Below the pieces are notes generated by a model. It did not search any database, was not told the DNA's origin, and worked only from the letters and a program-made list of their open reading frames with translations. The position numbers were made by a program, and so were the translations under genes. Shown piece by piece: positions 53,348 through 63,025 of a stretch of DNA of 64,000 nucleotides; the first letter of the stretch is position 1; every line of letters starts with the position of its first letter. The DNA comes from a bacterium (GTDB lineage: Bacteria > Patescibacteriota > Minisyncoccia > Phycocordibacterales > Phycocordibacteraceae), in NCBI GenBank assembly GCA_030651285.1, contig JAUSCN010000020.1:1-64000 (forward strand), in the 5' to 3' direction.

Positions 53348-53391
53348 AGTATGGAAACAGTACCAAAACCCAACCCCCGAGACAATGTTTC

Positions 53392-55182
53392 TCAATCCTC
53401 GCGAATGAAACTGCCCGCCTGAATCTCCCAAAGCTTCCTATAGAGATTGCCTTTGTGCGCGAGCAGCTCATCGTGTGTTCCGGTGAGGGCGACGGATCCT
53501 TTTTCCATCACAATGAGACGATCCATGTTAGTAATGGTCGAAAGTCGATGCGCGATAGCAATGACTGTCTTCCCCTTCATCAGTCGCGCAAGCGCATCCT
53601 GAATGAGTCGCTCAGACTCAGAATCCAAGCTCGAAGTTGCTTCATCAAGAAGAAGGATTGGCGCGTTTTTCAGGATTGCGCGAGCGATCGCTACTCTCTG
53701 GCGCTCGCCGCCAGACAATTTCACCCCACGTTCACCAACCATGGTCGCAAAACCGTCCGGATAATGACTGATGAATTCCTGGCAATTTGCTTGTGTTGCC
53801 GCCTCGACGACTTCCTCATCCGTAGCATCCGACCGACCATAGCGAATATTTTCGAGTAGTGACCGATGGAAAAGAATCGGTTCTTGCGGCACGAGTGCGA
53901 TCGATTTCCGCAGACTTTCTTGTGTAACCTGGGCGATGTTCTGACCATCGATAGAAATGGAGCCTCCTGAGACATCATAAAGCCGCATCAGGAGTTTCGC
54001 GATAGTTGATTTCCCTGCGCCAGAAGAACCCACGAGCGCAACCTTCTCATGCGGCCGTACAGTCAAATCAAACTCCTTCAGCACCTCATGACTGTCCTGA
54101 TACTCGAAACGCACATTGTCGAAAGCGATGGAGCCCTCACGCACCTCAAGCGACTTCGCACCCGGTACGTCCTGGATCGCGTGCGGCAATTCGAGTATTT
54201 CGTACATCTCGGTCGCATCGGCAAATGCTGCGTAGAGCTGGCGCATATTACGACCAATACCCCACACGCGATCCATAAGTCCAAGCACATATACTTGAAT
54301 GAGGACGAAATCTCCCACAGTCACAACGCCACGCTCCCAAAGCAGCACCGAACCAGCAAGAAGAGCGATATTGATGCCCACAGCGAAAAGGCCCTGTACC
54401 CCGTACACGAGCGCATCCGCGTTCCAAATGCGGCGTGTCGCCGCATACCATCGACCCACCACCTCTTTGAATCGCGAACGTTCGTAGCGCGCAGATGCAA
54501 ATGCGGTAACTGCCGAATGATTAAGCACCGTGTCCGAGAGGAAACCGGTCATCTTACTATCCTCTTCCATACGCGCCACACGCAGCGGCTGCAGTGATCG
54601 CTGCATCCTGTACTGCAGATACACGAACACGGCAGTCCACGTGAGAAGACCTGCGCCAAGCAAAATATTTTTTAACGAAAGAATGATGATGACGCCGGCC
54701 GAAAAAAGGAGTGCCGAAAAGAAATCGATGACGATAGTGTTGAGTACTTGTTCAAATGCGAGCGCATAGCGCGATACGCGGCGCGTGAGCGTGCCTGTAA
54801 AATTTGAAATGAAAAAATCGTGCGAATGTCCAAGCAAGTAGTCGAAAGCGTTCTGGTAGAGGTCGACCATCACTTTTGCAACAAGTGTACTGAGCGACAC
54901 CACTCTTATTCGCTGACCAAACCAGCCGAAGAGATTTATGGCACCGTATACCAGAAGCACGAAAAATAACTCGTGCACAACTTCAGGAGAAGGTGCACCT
55001 TTCGAAAGAAGGTCGATAAATTCCCGCAAATACAGCGGGGACGTGACCCACGCAAGCTCAATACCCGTAGCGGCTATAAGCGTCACGGTCAAAAGCCACG
55101 GATACACGAGCACTGCCTTTCCGTATATGCGGAGCACGGACCCCACACGTGATTTTTTCTTGTCTAGAGACATTTCAATCAT
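53392..55182 (-). CDS. ABC exporter, fused membrane and ATPase domains
   Basis: 596 residues, half-transporter of the MsbA/multidrug type. Six membrane helices (about 20-320), then Walker A GSSGAGKST, signature KLSGGERQRVAIARAI, Walker B ILLLDEATSSLD and H-loop IAHRLST. Would act as a homodimer for lipid or drug export, substrate unknown. ApbE gene ends 7 nt upstream on the same strand. Confidence 0.94.
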   Translation of the reverse strand: MIEMSLDKKKSRVGSVLRIYGKAVLVYPWLLTVTLIAATGIELAWVTSPLYLREFIDLLSKGAPSPEVVHELFFVLLVYGAINLFGWFGQRIRVVSLSTLVAKVMVDLYQNAFDYLLGHSHDFFISNFTGTLTRRVSRYALAFEQVLNTIVIDFFSALLFSAGVIIILSLKNILLGAGLLTWTAVFVYLQYRMQRSLQPLRVARMEEDSKMTGFLSDTVLNHSAVTAFASARYERSRFKEVVGRWYAATRRIWNADALVYGVQGLFAVGINIALLAGSVLLWERGVVTVGDFVLIQVYVLGLMDRVWGIGRNMRQLYAAFADATEMYEILELPHAIQDVPGAKSLEVREGSIAFDNVRFEYQDSHEVLKEFDLTVRPHEKVALVGSSGAGKSTIAKLLMRLYDVSGGSISIDGQNIAQVTQESLRKSIALVPQEPILFHRSLLENIRYGRSDATDEEVVEAATQANCQEFISHYPDGFATMVGERGVKLSGGERQRVAIARAILKNAPILLLDEATSSLDSESERLIQDALARLMKGKTVIAIAHRLSTITNMDRLIVMEKGSVALTGTHDELLAHKGNLYRKLWEIQAGSFIRED

Positions 55183-55189
55183 CGTATCA

Positions 55190-55930
55190 CTACGACGTGA
55201 AAGCCTTAAACCCGCTCGTCATGGTGGCGATACCCTCCGCATCGATCATATACCCCTCGAAGCCGGACAGGTTTTCAATAAATACAATCCCCTTCTTTCC
55301 CATCGCAAAAGCTGCGGTCGCAAACCGATCGGCCTCGAGCACGTCTGGACCGATGACCGTAAGGCTCACAATTTCTTTTACATGCTCTTTGGGCGCATGC
55401 GGATTATAAATATGGTCGCCGCGAATATATGATCCTGAAGTGGCAATACCTTTCCCGCGCGGATACACCACCTTAACAATTTCATTGATTTTAAAAGGAT
55501 TTCGAATACCCACACTCCAATCCTTTCCCTCAGAATTTTTCCCGCTCATAGCGATGTCGCCGCCCGCATTTACAAAATAGCCTTCATACCCCGCATCGCG
55601 TATGAGCGCCGCCACATTACGTATCGCCCACCCTTTCACAATACCTGACGGGTCGATAAGCCCGTCTGGACGACGAATATCGAAATATCCGTCCGTCTCT
55701 TTTTTTGTTTTCTCAGCAAGCGCAAAGACATCACGCATTTCATTGCTCGCCGACTCAACACATATTTCGCCACGATTGATGCGCGATATTTCACTATCTT
55801 CTTTATAGGTACTAAACCTCTTATCGACCTCGGCAAGATATTCGAACGCCTTTTCAAAGATATCTGCCGTATCTTGAGTGACTATCTCGATCTCGATGGG
55901 CATACCCATAATGAGTCGTACTTTCTTCAT
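55190..55930 (-). CDS. apbE: FAD:protein FMN transferase
   Basis: 246 residues. Attaches FMN to Thr of target proteins using FAD. Motifs: MGMPIEIEIV start, DKRFSTYKEDSEISRIN, DPSGIVKGWA, VNAGGDIA, and TSGSYIRGDHIYNP. No signal peptide or lipobox at the N-terminus, unlike many ApbE lipoproteins, so it may act in the cytosol or be exported otherwise. Its probable target, with the flavinylation motif, is encoded at 58391. Confidence 0.95.
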   Translation of the reverse strand: MKKVRLIMGMPIEIEIVTQDTADIFEKAFEYLAEVDKRFSTYKEDSEISRINRGEICVESASNEMRDVFALAEKTKKETDGYFDIRRPDGLIDPSGIVKGWAIRNVAALIRDAGYEGYFVNAGGDIAMSGKNSEGKDWSVGIRNPFKINEIVKVVYPRGKGIATSGSYIRGDHIYNPHAPKEHVKEIVSLTVIGPDVLEADRFATAAFAMGKKGIVFIENLSGFEGYMIDAEGIATMTSGFKAFTS

Positions 55931-55984
55931 AGAGATATTCCCATGGTACTCCCCTTTACAAATCTTTCACCTCTTGTCGCCTGA

Positions 55985-55990
55985 TATACT
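55985..55990 (+). promoter_or_regulatory. -10 box of doxX-like gene, leaderless spacing
   Basis: TATACT 6 nt before the ATG; the six bases are GGGAGG, which could also act as a very close ribosome binding site. Confidence 0.65.
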
Positions 55991-55996
55991 GGGAGG

Positions 55997-56536
55997 ATGA
56001 ACAATCTCTTCATGAAGCAATCTTCGTTTGCTCATTTCTTCACTACAAGCACGCACAGCGCACCACTTTGGTTTATCATCCGCGTATATCTCGGCTGGGA
56101 ATGGCTCATGGCGGGATCCGAAAAAATCATGAATCCAGCATGGTTCGGCAGTGAAGCAGGCGCAGCATTGAATGGCTTCGTGCAGGGAGCACTCGGCAAG
56201 ACCGGCGGCGCACACCCAGACGTGCAGATGTGGTATGCAGCATTTCTCAAAGCCACAGTACTCCCCCACGTCGTCACCTGGTCAAACGCAATAGCGCTTG
56301 GAGAAGTGATGGTTGGACTTGGACTTGTCGTAGGCCTCTTTACTGGTATTGCTGCCTTCTTCGGCTTCTTTATGAATCTTAACTTCATGCTTGCTGGTAC
56401 CGTAAGCATGAATCCCATATTCCTTATACTTGCCCTTGGACTGATGATTGCTCGCCGTGTCGCTGGCTATTACGGCCTCGACCGCTTCGTACAGCCATTC
56501 ATACAAGAAAAGTTCTTCCCTCGGCGCATTCAGTAA
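55997..56536 (+). CDS. DoxX-family membrane protein
   Basis: 179 residues, four membrane helices. IRVYLGWEWLMAGSEKIMNPAWF near the N-terminus and SNAIALGEVMVGLGLVVGLFTGIAAFFGFFMNLNFMLAG match DoxX, a family that includes the small subunit of thiosulfate:quinone oxidoreductase. The DoxA partner is not seen. A link to quinone redox is suggested, not shown. Confidence 0.88.
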   Translation: MNNLFMKQSSFAHFFTTSTHSAPLWFIIRVYLGWEWLMAGSEKIMNPAWFGSEAGAALNGFVQGALGKTGGAHPDVQMWYAAFLKATVLPHVVTWSNAIALGEVMVGLGLVVGLFTGIAAFFGFFMNLNFMLAGTVSMNPIFLILALGLMIARRVAGYYGLDRFVQPFIQEKFFPRRIQ

Positions 56537-56563
56537 TTTCCTGACGGCACTCACATTTCCCGA

Positions 56564-57265
56564 ATGAACAGTTATATGATGACAAGAAAAAATGGATTTG
56601 CGCCTATCCTAATTTTAGGGATTATCGCCGTCGCATTATTGCTCAGCAGTGGCGGATATATCGCATACAAAAAAACAGGAGGAAGACCCTTTTCGGTAAC
56701 AGAACCTGTAACTCGACAACAAGAGTCTGGGCCTATCAGCGACAAAAATGTAGCTACATCTACCCAGAACTCAACTACTGACTGGCAAACTTATAGAAAT
56801 GAGAAGTACGGCTTCGTGCTTCAGTATCCACCCTACTATTCCTTATCTATTAAAGAATACCCTGAAGAGTCTGTGGCAAATCTAGAGATTAAAAACAAAA
56901 GATCGGAAAGCCTTCCAGGAAATTCTTTTTACGTTTACATATGGAAAGATATTTACGATAAAGATTATTGGGATAAGAGGTTTTCTAACAAAGAGATATC
57001 ATATAGAGACGGGACAGAGGGAAGCTTCGAGCCCTTAGGTACGACCACTTTTGCCGGAACTGTTGGTGGAATCACTGTAGCGTGCGTAATGGGGGGATGT
57101 TCGCGGACAGTCACTATTCCCAAAAATGGTTTTATTTTTACGGTAGATCTGTCGTCATCGGATGAGGATCCGACTTATATCTTTGGTGAGAATAATATCG
57201 CCAGAAACGAGGAGGCTGTCAAAATTCGAAAACAAATTCTTTCCTCATTTAAATTCACTCGTTAG
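56564..57265 (+). CDS. Membrane-anchored protein, PsbP-like domain suspected
   Basis: 233 residues. One helix (about 11-32), a polar Thr/Gln/Ser linker (about 45-70) and a soluble domain starting TYRNEKYGFVLQYPPYYSL, a pattern seen in PsbP-like and similar small exported domains; two Cys lie in ACVMGGCS. More AT-rich than flanking genes. Function unknown. Confidence 0.72.
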   Translation: MNSYMMTRKNGFAPILILGIIAVALLLSSGGYIAYKKTGGRPFSVTEPVTRQQESGPISDKNVATSTQNSTTDWQTYRNEKYGFVLQYPPYYSLSIKEYPEESVANLEIKNKRSESLPGNSFYVYIWKDIYDKDYWDKRFSNKEISYRDGTEGSFEPLGTTTFAGTVGGITVACVMGGCSRTVTIPKNGFIFTVDLSSSDEDPTYIFGENNIARNEEAVKIRKQILSSFKFTR

Positions 57266-57309
57266 TTACTGATGCACCTGAGACTCCCTCCTCCACTAAA
57301 ACCCTCGGC

Positions 57310-57335
57310 AAAATCCCATCGGCTGATGGGATTTT
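57310..57335 (+). terminator. Terminator
   Basis: AAAATCCCATC/GATGGGATTTT (57310-57320/57325-57335), 4-nt loop. Stops transcripts before the dehydrogenase gene. Confidence 0.8.
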
Positions 57336-57369
57336 GTTGAAACAGTGTAGAATGTAAGGCATTCACACT

Positions 57370-58383
57370 ATGAAAATTCATTATTTTTCGGGCGAGTCAT
57401 GGGAAGAGGCTTTTGTGCGCGAGAAGCTTACTGGACAAGATATCAGCTTTCACGAAGGACCCCTTTCTGCACTTACTGATCTTACCGACCCAGAAGCAGA
57501 AGCTCTCTGTGTATTTATCGAGTCCCACATCGGCGAAGCAGAACTGAGCCGCTTCCCCAACCTGAAACTCCTCGCCACCCGTTCGACCGGCTTCGACCAC
57601 ATTGATCTTGCAGCAGCGAAAGCTCGCGGCATCACGGTCACGAACGTACCCTTCTATGGCGAAAACACCGTCGCAGAATTTGCATTCGCGCTCCTTCTTG
57701 CACTGTCCCGCCGAATCGTAGATGCCGATGAGCGCGTACGCGAGAGTGGCATCTTCTCGCCAACAGGATTACGCGGCTTCGACCTTTCTGGAAAGACGAT
57801 TGGCGTTGTTGGTACCGGACACATCGGCGCTCACCTTATCAAGATGGCACAGGGCTTCGGCATGAAGGTTGTCGGATTCGATGCGTTTCCAAATGCCGAC
57901 CTCGCACATACTCTTGGCTTCACCTATCTCCCACTTCCAGAACTCCTCGCTACTGCCGACATCATTTCCCTGCACGTCCCCTACAATGAACATACACATC
58001 ACCTTATTAATAAGGAGAACATTGGCACGATCAAGAAAGGTGCCTACATCATCAATACTGCCCGTGGAGCCGTCCTTGAAACAGAGGCGCTCATTGAAGC
58101 ACTCAAGAGCGGGATTATCGCTGGAGCCGGACTCGACGTACTCGAAGAAGAGGGCGAGCTTGCTGATGAGGCAGCATTTCTCACGGCCCCGCACCCGCGC
58201 GAAGAAGAGCTCAAGATCGCGCTTGCAAATCACTACCTCATCAGTCATCCGCGCGTCATCGTGACTCCTCACCTCGCATTTAACACTCAAGAGGCTGTGG
58301 AGCGAATCCTCAACGCAACGATTGAGAACATTCAGCACTTCGCAGCAGGCTCTCCGACAAACATCGTGAAGATGCCGGTATAA
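57370..58383 (+). CDS. D-2-hydroxyacid dehydrogenase (D-lactate dehydrogenase-like)
   Basis: 337 residues. NAD-binding GTGHIGAHLIKMAQGFGMKVVGFD; catalytic Arg in NTARGAVLETEAL, Glu in GLDVLEEEGEL, His in TPHLAFNTQEA. Converts a 2-oxoacid (pyruvate) to D-hydroxyacid, recycling NADH. The AYIINTARG context and length fit LdhA-type enzymes. No clear leaderless box; TAGAAT lies 16 nt upstream. Confidence 0.94.
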   Translation: MKIHYFSGESWEEAFVREKLTGQDISFHEGPLSALTDLTDPEAEALCVFIESHIGEAELSRFPNLKLLATRSTGFDHIDLAAAKARGITVTNVPFYGENTVAEFAFALLLALSRRIVDADERVRESGIFSPTGLRGFDLSGKTIGVVGTGHIGAHLIKMAQGFGMKVVGFDAFPNADLAHTLGFTYLPLPELLATADIISLHVPYNEHTHHLINKENIGTIKKGAYIINTARGAVLETEALIEALKSGIIAGAGLDVLEEEGELADEAAFLTAPHPREEELKIALANHYLISHPRVIVTPHLAFNTQEAVERILNATIENIQHFAAGSPTNIVKMPV

Positions 58384-58390
58384 ACGCAAC

Positions 58391-58990
58391 ATGGAGCAGA
58401 AGAGATCATCCCTCGGCAGCAAGATCGCGCTCTCGCTCGGATTGATTTTTGCATCCACTGTATACGCAGCATGGCAGCAAATCAGTGGGGAGATACATGC
58501 TGGTCCTCAACCAACAAAGGCTGAGATTACTCCTGGGCAGTCGTACAAGGATGCGAACGAAAGACTCCTGGCAACGCTCGCTGAATTAGAGCGATTGGCT
58601 GCAGAGAAAGCGGCGCGCACGGTTATAGCGACACCCGCACCATCGAAACCTCAGACGTCACCGACACCGACACTAAACCCTGCACCCACACCCTCGAGAC
58701 CTGCAGGCAAATATGTCGACGGTTCTTACACGGGCGATGCTACGGATGCATATTATGGCACGGTGCAAGTGAAGGTGGCAGTGCGTAACGGACTCATCGC
58801 CGACGTACAGTTCCTTCAGCACCCGGACAGCCGCAGTACATCGCGCTACATCAACGAGCAGGCCATGCCGCTCCTGACTCAAGAGGCGGTTCAGGCCCAG
58901 AACGCACAGGTAGACGGCGTCTCTGGGGCGACGTTCACGAGCGAAGCATTCAGACAGTCACTCGCATCAGCGCTCATCAAAGCAGCCTAG
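58391..58990 (+). CDS. Exported FMN-binding-domain protein (ApbE substrate)
   Basis: 199 residues. Signal/anchor helix (about 10-28), coiled and Pro/Thr-rich linker (about 50-105), FMN-binding domain (about 107-198) with the flavinylation motif DGVSGATFTS, where ApbE links FMN to the Thr. Related to the RnfG/NqrC soluble domain. TATAAA ends 6 nt before the ATG, and a 2-nt gap follows before the RnfD-like fusion. This is the likely electron carrier outside the membrane. Confidence 0.92.
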   Translation: MEQKRSSLGSKIALSLGLIFASTVYAAWQQISGEIHAGPQPTKAEITPGQSYKDANERLLATLAELERLAAEKAARTVIATPAPSKPQTSPTPTLNPAPTPSRPAGKYVDGSYTGDATDAYYGTVQVKVAVRNGLIADVQFLQHPDSRSTSRYINEQAMPLLTQEAVQAQNAQVDGVSGATFTSEAFRQSLASALIKAA

Positions 58991-58992
58991 AT

Positions 58993-60507
58993 ATGAATAT
59001 CGTTGATAATTTCCTGAACAAGATCACGATGTATCGCCTCGTGCTGTACTATCTTTTCGGACTCATCGTAGTCGCGACAGTCTTCGGATTCTTTAACATA
59101 ATCCACTACAGCCCAGCGAACCTGGCGTTCTCTACCCTCCTTATCCTCGCGACCTGCTGGGGCACCAACACCCTATTTGCGAAAGTATTCAAAGCAGCTC
59201 CGAATTCTGAATCAGTGTACATAACCGGCCTGATCCTTGCGCTCATCATGACTCCTGTTGCGCCGGAGAACCATACCGGCATCGGATTCCTGATATTCGC
59301 ATCGGTATGGGCGATGGCGTCGAAATACATCTTCGCTCTTGGACACAAACATATTTTCAACCCAGCAGCATTCGCAATCGCTCTTTCAGCGGTCGCCATC
59401 AATCAGTCGGCCACGTGGTGGATCGGCGGCAACCTGCCACTCCTTCCGTTCGTATTCTTCGGCGGACTCCTGATAGTGCGTAAGATCCGCAGATTCGATC
59501 TCGTCGTATCTTTTTCCGTAGTCGCACTCGTCACCATCATCTTCACAACAAGCAACACGAACTTCCTGACCCCAATCACGCAGACACTCCTCAATTCCTC
59601 CTTCTTCTTCCTTGCATTCGTGATGCTCACCGAACCACTCACGATGCCTCCCACAAGAACACTGCGCATCATTTACGGAGCGATCGTCGGGCTTCTGTTT
59701 GCACCGGACATGCACATAGGCTCTTTCTACTTCACGCCCGAACTCGCACTGCTCATAGGTAATGTGTTCGTGTATTTCGTCAGCCCAAAAGGACGATTCC
59801 TGCTCACGCTACTCGAGAAAAATGAGATCGGGACCGGCACCTACGAATTCGTGTTCGCGCCCAATCGCGCATTCACATTCCGCCCAGGTCAGTACATGGA
59901 GTGGACGCTCGGACATCGCTTTACCGACGATCGCGGTAATCGCCGCTACTTCACTGTCGCCTCATCCCCGACCGAAGACACGGTACGTCTCGGCGTGAAG
60001 TTCTATGAACCGGAGAGCACGTTCAAACGAGCACTGAAAGCGATGAAACCGCATGAGACACTTTCGGTCTCGAACCTTGCGGGAGACTTCGTACTTCCAA
60101 AAGACCCTTCACAGAAACTCGTATTCATCGCTGGCGGTATCGGCGTCACCCCATTCCGCAGCATGGCGCAATACCTGATAGATAAGAAAGAGAATCGCGC
60201 GGTCACACTCCTTTATTCAAACAAGGTGGCGAGCGAAATCGCCTACAAAGACATATTTGATACCGCCGCCAAAGAAATCGGTATGAGAACTGTATATGCG
60301 CTCACCGACGAAAAAACCTCGATGCCTGGTGTTCATATAGGCTTAATCGACGCTGCACTTATCATGCGCGAAATTCCCGACTATAAAGAGCGCATCTTTT
60401 ACATCTCTGGCCCACACGGCATGGTCACTACATTTACAAAGACGCTGCATGGCATGGGTATTCCTCGTTCTCGCATTGAGACAGACTACTTCCCTGGATT
60501 TGCATAA
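58993..60507 (+). CDS. RnfD/NqrB-like membrane domain fused to flavin (FNR-type) reductase
   Basis: 504 residues. N-terminal ten-helix domain (about 10-270) with GHKHIFNPAAFAIAL, the RnfD/NqrB core; the covalent-flavin SGAT motif of RnfD is not visible. C-terminal reductase (about 275-504): FAD motif RYFTVASSP, NAD motif GGIGVTPFRSM, SGPHGM and a terminal aromatic region. It looks like a single polypeptide replacement for the Rnf/Nqr membrane path: NAD(P)H to FAD to membrane to the FMN-protein. Direction and ion pumping are unknown. Confidence 0.9.
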   Translation: MNIVDNFLNKITMYRLVLYYLFGLIVVATVFGFFNIIHYSPANLAFSTLLILATCWGTNTLFAKVFKAAPNSESVYITGLILALIMTPVAPENHTGIGFLIFASVWAMASKYIFALGHKHIFNPAAFAIALSAVAINQSATWWIGGNLPLLPFVFFGGLLIVRKIRRFDLVVSFSVVALVTIIFTTSNTNFLTPITQTLLNSSFFFLAFVMLTEPLTMPPTRTLRIIYGAIVGLLFAPDMHIGSFYFTPELALLIGNVFVYFVSPKGRFLLTLLEKNEIGTGTYEFVFAPNRAFTFRPGQYMEWTLGHRFTDDRGNRRYFTVASSPTEDTVRLGVKFYEPESTFKRALKAMKPHETLSVSNLAGDFVLPKDPSQKLVFIAGGIGVTPFRSMAQYLIDKKENRAVTLLYSNKVASEIAYKDIFDTAAKEIGMRTVYALTDEKTSMPGVHIGLIDAALIMREIPDYKERIFYISGPHGMVTTFTKTLHGMGIPRSRIETDYFPGFA

Positions 60508-60510
60508 TCT

Positions 60511-61485
60511 ATGCGCTTCAAAAATAATTTGACCAAGACCTTCCCGACCAGACCGCACAAGAATCACAAAAAGCGGAACCATAAGAAAGTTCCAACACGG
60601 GCAACTCAGCAAAGCTCGCAGGAGCTCCGACCTCGCACCGCAAGCGCCCTCGCGACATTCTGCATCATAAATGCAGCTTGCATGTCCTTCCTGACACAGA
60701 ACGCCTTCTATAACCGACCGCCGTACATTCCCTCGAGCGACCAGGCAGCCTACGCTGAAATATCAACAACTTCGGCACAGACTTCGACACCCCTTGACCA
60801 ATTTGCCGACAAACTCGACCTACCCATCCTGGTCTACCATATCGTCCGACCCAGCTACCCAGACGACAGCGCATCCGTGCGAGCCATCGCACTTACGCCG
60901 GAGACATTTGATGCGCAGATGACCTACCTGAAAGAAAGTGGGTATCACGTAGTCACGTTTACTGATCTTGAGTACTACTATAAAAACAAGAAGCCTCTAT
61001 CGAGAAACCCGATCATTCTATCGTTTGATGACGGATGGAAAGATCAATTCCAGTACGCATTCCCTATCCTGAAAAAGCATGGGTACACAGCAACATTCTT
61101 CGTATTCACCAACTCGATCGATCATAAAAGTTTCTTTTCGCTCGCTCAATTGAAGGAAATGCTTGCTGCCGGCATGATCATCGGGAGTCACTCACGCACT
61201 CACCCCTACCTCACACAGATAACCAACCAGGACGCACTATGGAGAGAAATCAGCGGCAGCAAAAAAATACTCGAAGATCTCCTCGGGGTGCGCATACACG
61301 AATTCGCATATCCGTTCGGCGCATACAACGACACCATCGTAGCGATGGCGAAAAAAGCTGGGTACCGATCCGCTCGTGGAGATTATTTCACCGGAGTCCA
61401 GTCGGCAAACCATCTCTATGAACTGAGCGCTATGAACGCACCCACCACGATGGATCTCTTCAGGAAAAAGTTTCAGCCGAAATAA
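60511..61485 (+). CDS. Polysaccharide deacetylase (NodB domain)
   Basis: 324 residues. A basic N-terminus (Lys/Arg/His-rich, 1-45), one helix (about 50-66), then NodB: PILVYHIV, metal/catalytic FDDGWKDQ, and HSRTHPYL (HSxxH), with PFGAYND. Deacetylates cell-wall or capsular polysaccharide (peptidoglycan or chitin-like). Starts 3 nt after the fusion gene, likely same transcript. Confidence 0.93.
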   Translation: MRFKNNLTKTFPTRPHKNHKKRNHKKVPTRATQQSSQELRPRTASALATFCIINAACMSFLTQNAFYNRPPYIPSSDQAAYAEISTTSAQTSTPLDQFADKLDLPILVYHIVRPSYPDDSASVRAIALTPETFDAQMTYLKESGYHVVTFTDLEYYYKNKKPLSRNPIILSFDDGWKDQFQYAFPILKKHGYTATFFVFTNSIDHKSFFSLAQLKEMLAAGMIIGSHSRTHPYLTQITNQDALWREISGSKKILEDLLGVRIHEFAYPFGAYNDTIVAMAKKAGYRSARGDYFTGVQSANHLYELSAMNAPTTMDLFRKKFQPK

Positions 61486-61501
61486 TTCGTTGATGGGCTG
61501 A

Positions 61502-63025
61502 TTATTCCACTCGGAACATGAACATCATTCCTGCCTCGAGATGCTCAGCGATGTGGCAATGAGCCATCCAAACCCCAGGATTTGAAGGTTCGAGGATAAT
61601 GTCGACTATCTCACCTGCTTTGACGAGTACTGTATCCTTCCAGACAAGATTCGTCTGCCTCACTCCGTCACGATACGCGACCAGGAAGCGTTGCCCGTGG
61701 AAATGAATCGGGTGCTGCATCGGATGCATCGATGCTGCCGGATTTTCGATACGGATCTTTATCGGCACATCCCTCTTCAGGGTCCAATCGATATCCATGT
61801 TCACCTTACCCGTGTCTTGGTCGACGATTTTCCACGCGACACCGCCAGCCGACATTTGGTCCATCATGACCGTATCCTCCCACTCAATGCCGCCAGGATT
61901 CTGAGACATCAGAGGACCACCCATTGCCGACCCGTCCGGCATCATGTGAGACCCATGACCTATGTTCGCTGGCATCATGCCACTGCCAAGCGCGAGCACG
62001 AGCTTCTTGTCAGGTGCCTTTCCGAAATACGTCAGGAAGGCTGCCACACTCTGCTGTACGGCCTTATTTTCCTGCAGTGCGGCGAATTGAGCTGTATATG
62101 GCGTCGCAACTGCGTCTGTCCGCACAACTATTGTTCCGAGCACATACACAGCATTCGGCGTCTTATTCTGCAATTCATATGAACCAGCTTTTTCGAACAG
62201 AACATCTATGATCGCTCGCTCTGACGGACCGAGTAACACACTCTCTGTGAAAAATGCTTTCTCGTATGCACCATTATCGCCTCCCACGACCTTGATCGTC
62301 GCACCAGGAATCGCCACATTGAATGGCCGTGTCGTCGCGGCATTAACGACATAGAAACGAACCACTTCTCCGGCAGAGGCCTCGAGCGAGAAATGCTCTT
62401 CCCCGTTTGTAAGAAACACGTTTCCATAACGACCCATGAGCGCATGGCTCATGTCGTTCTTGCGCAATGTTATCTTTCCATTCTCAACCGGAATATCGGA
62501 AAGGAACAGCGGCATTTCCCGATTCACTGGAGGGAAATAATTCGCATCATTCGGAGTCACGACAAACGCACCATAGAGCCCGAGCGGCTGCTCATATGCT
62601 TCGTGTACGTGCGGGTGGTACCAGTAGATTCCGGCATCAGGGAATTTTAGCTTGTAGGAAAAAGATTCTCCGGGCGCGATTTCTTTTTGAGTGACAGGAG
62701 GAGCGCCATCGAACGGATTATCCATGCGCACGCCGTGAGAGTGCAGTGCCGCTGACAAGTCAGTCTCATTCTTGAGATTGATCGTCACTTCTGCGCCCTG
62801 CGAAACTTTGATCGTCGGCCCGGGGATCGAACCGTTGTATGCGAGCATCTTTTGCGCTTTGCCCGCAACCACCTTAGTGACATAGCTCGCCGTCAGCGCG
62901 TAGGTATCGCCATCTTTAAGCTCCACGAGCTGCGTATTCTGCACAGTGGGCGAAGTAGTGCCCGCAAGGAGATATATGGCCCCGAGTACCACTATGACCA
63001 CTACTGCGTAAAGTATCGTTTTCAT
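61502..63025 (-). CDS. Multicopper oxidase (laccase/CopA-like)
   Basis: 507 residues. N-terminal helix (about 4-22). Copper motifs: HSHGVRMDNPFDG (first HxH), YWYHPHVHEA, HPIHFHGQRF, and HCHIAEHLEAGMM (T1/T2/T3). A Met/His-rich loop (MMPANIGHGSHMMPDGSAMGG) is typical of copper-resistance oxidases that oxidise Cu(I). First motif has HSHG in place of HWHG. TATACT lies 10 nt before the ATG. Next to a copper P-type ATPase. Confidence 0.94.
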   Translation of the reverse strand: MKTILYAVVVIVVLGAIYLLAGTTSPTVQNTQLVELKDGDTYALTASYVTKVVAGKAQKMLAYNGSIPGPTIKVSQGAEVTINLKNETDLSAALHSHGVRMDNPFDGAPPVTQKEIAPGESFSYKLKFPDAGIYWYHPHVHEAYEQPLGLYGAFVVTPNDANYFPPVNREMPLFLSDIPVENGKITLRKNDMSHALMGRYGNVFLTNGEEHFSLEASAGEVVRFYVVNAATTRPFNVAIPGATIKVVGGDNGAYEKAFFTESVLLGPSERAIIDVLFEKAGSYELQNKTPNAVYVLGTIVVRTDAVATPYTAQFAALQENKAVQQSVAAFLTYFGKAPDKKLVLALGSGMMPANIGHGSHMMPDGSAMGGPLMSQNPGGIEWEDTVMMDQMSAGGVAWKIVDQDTGKVNMDIDWTLKRDVPIKIRIENPAASMHPMQHPIHFHGQRFLVAYRDGVRQTNLVWKDTVLVKAGEIVDIILEPSNPGVWMAHCHIAEHLEAGMMFMFRVE

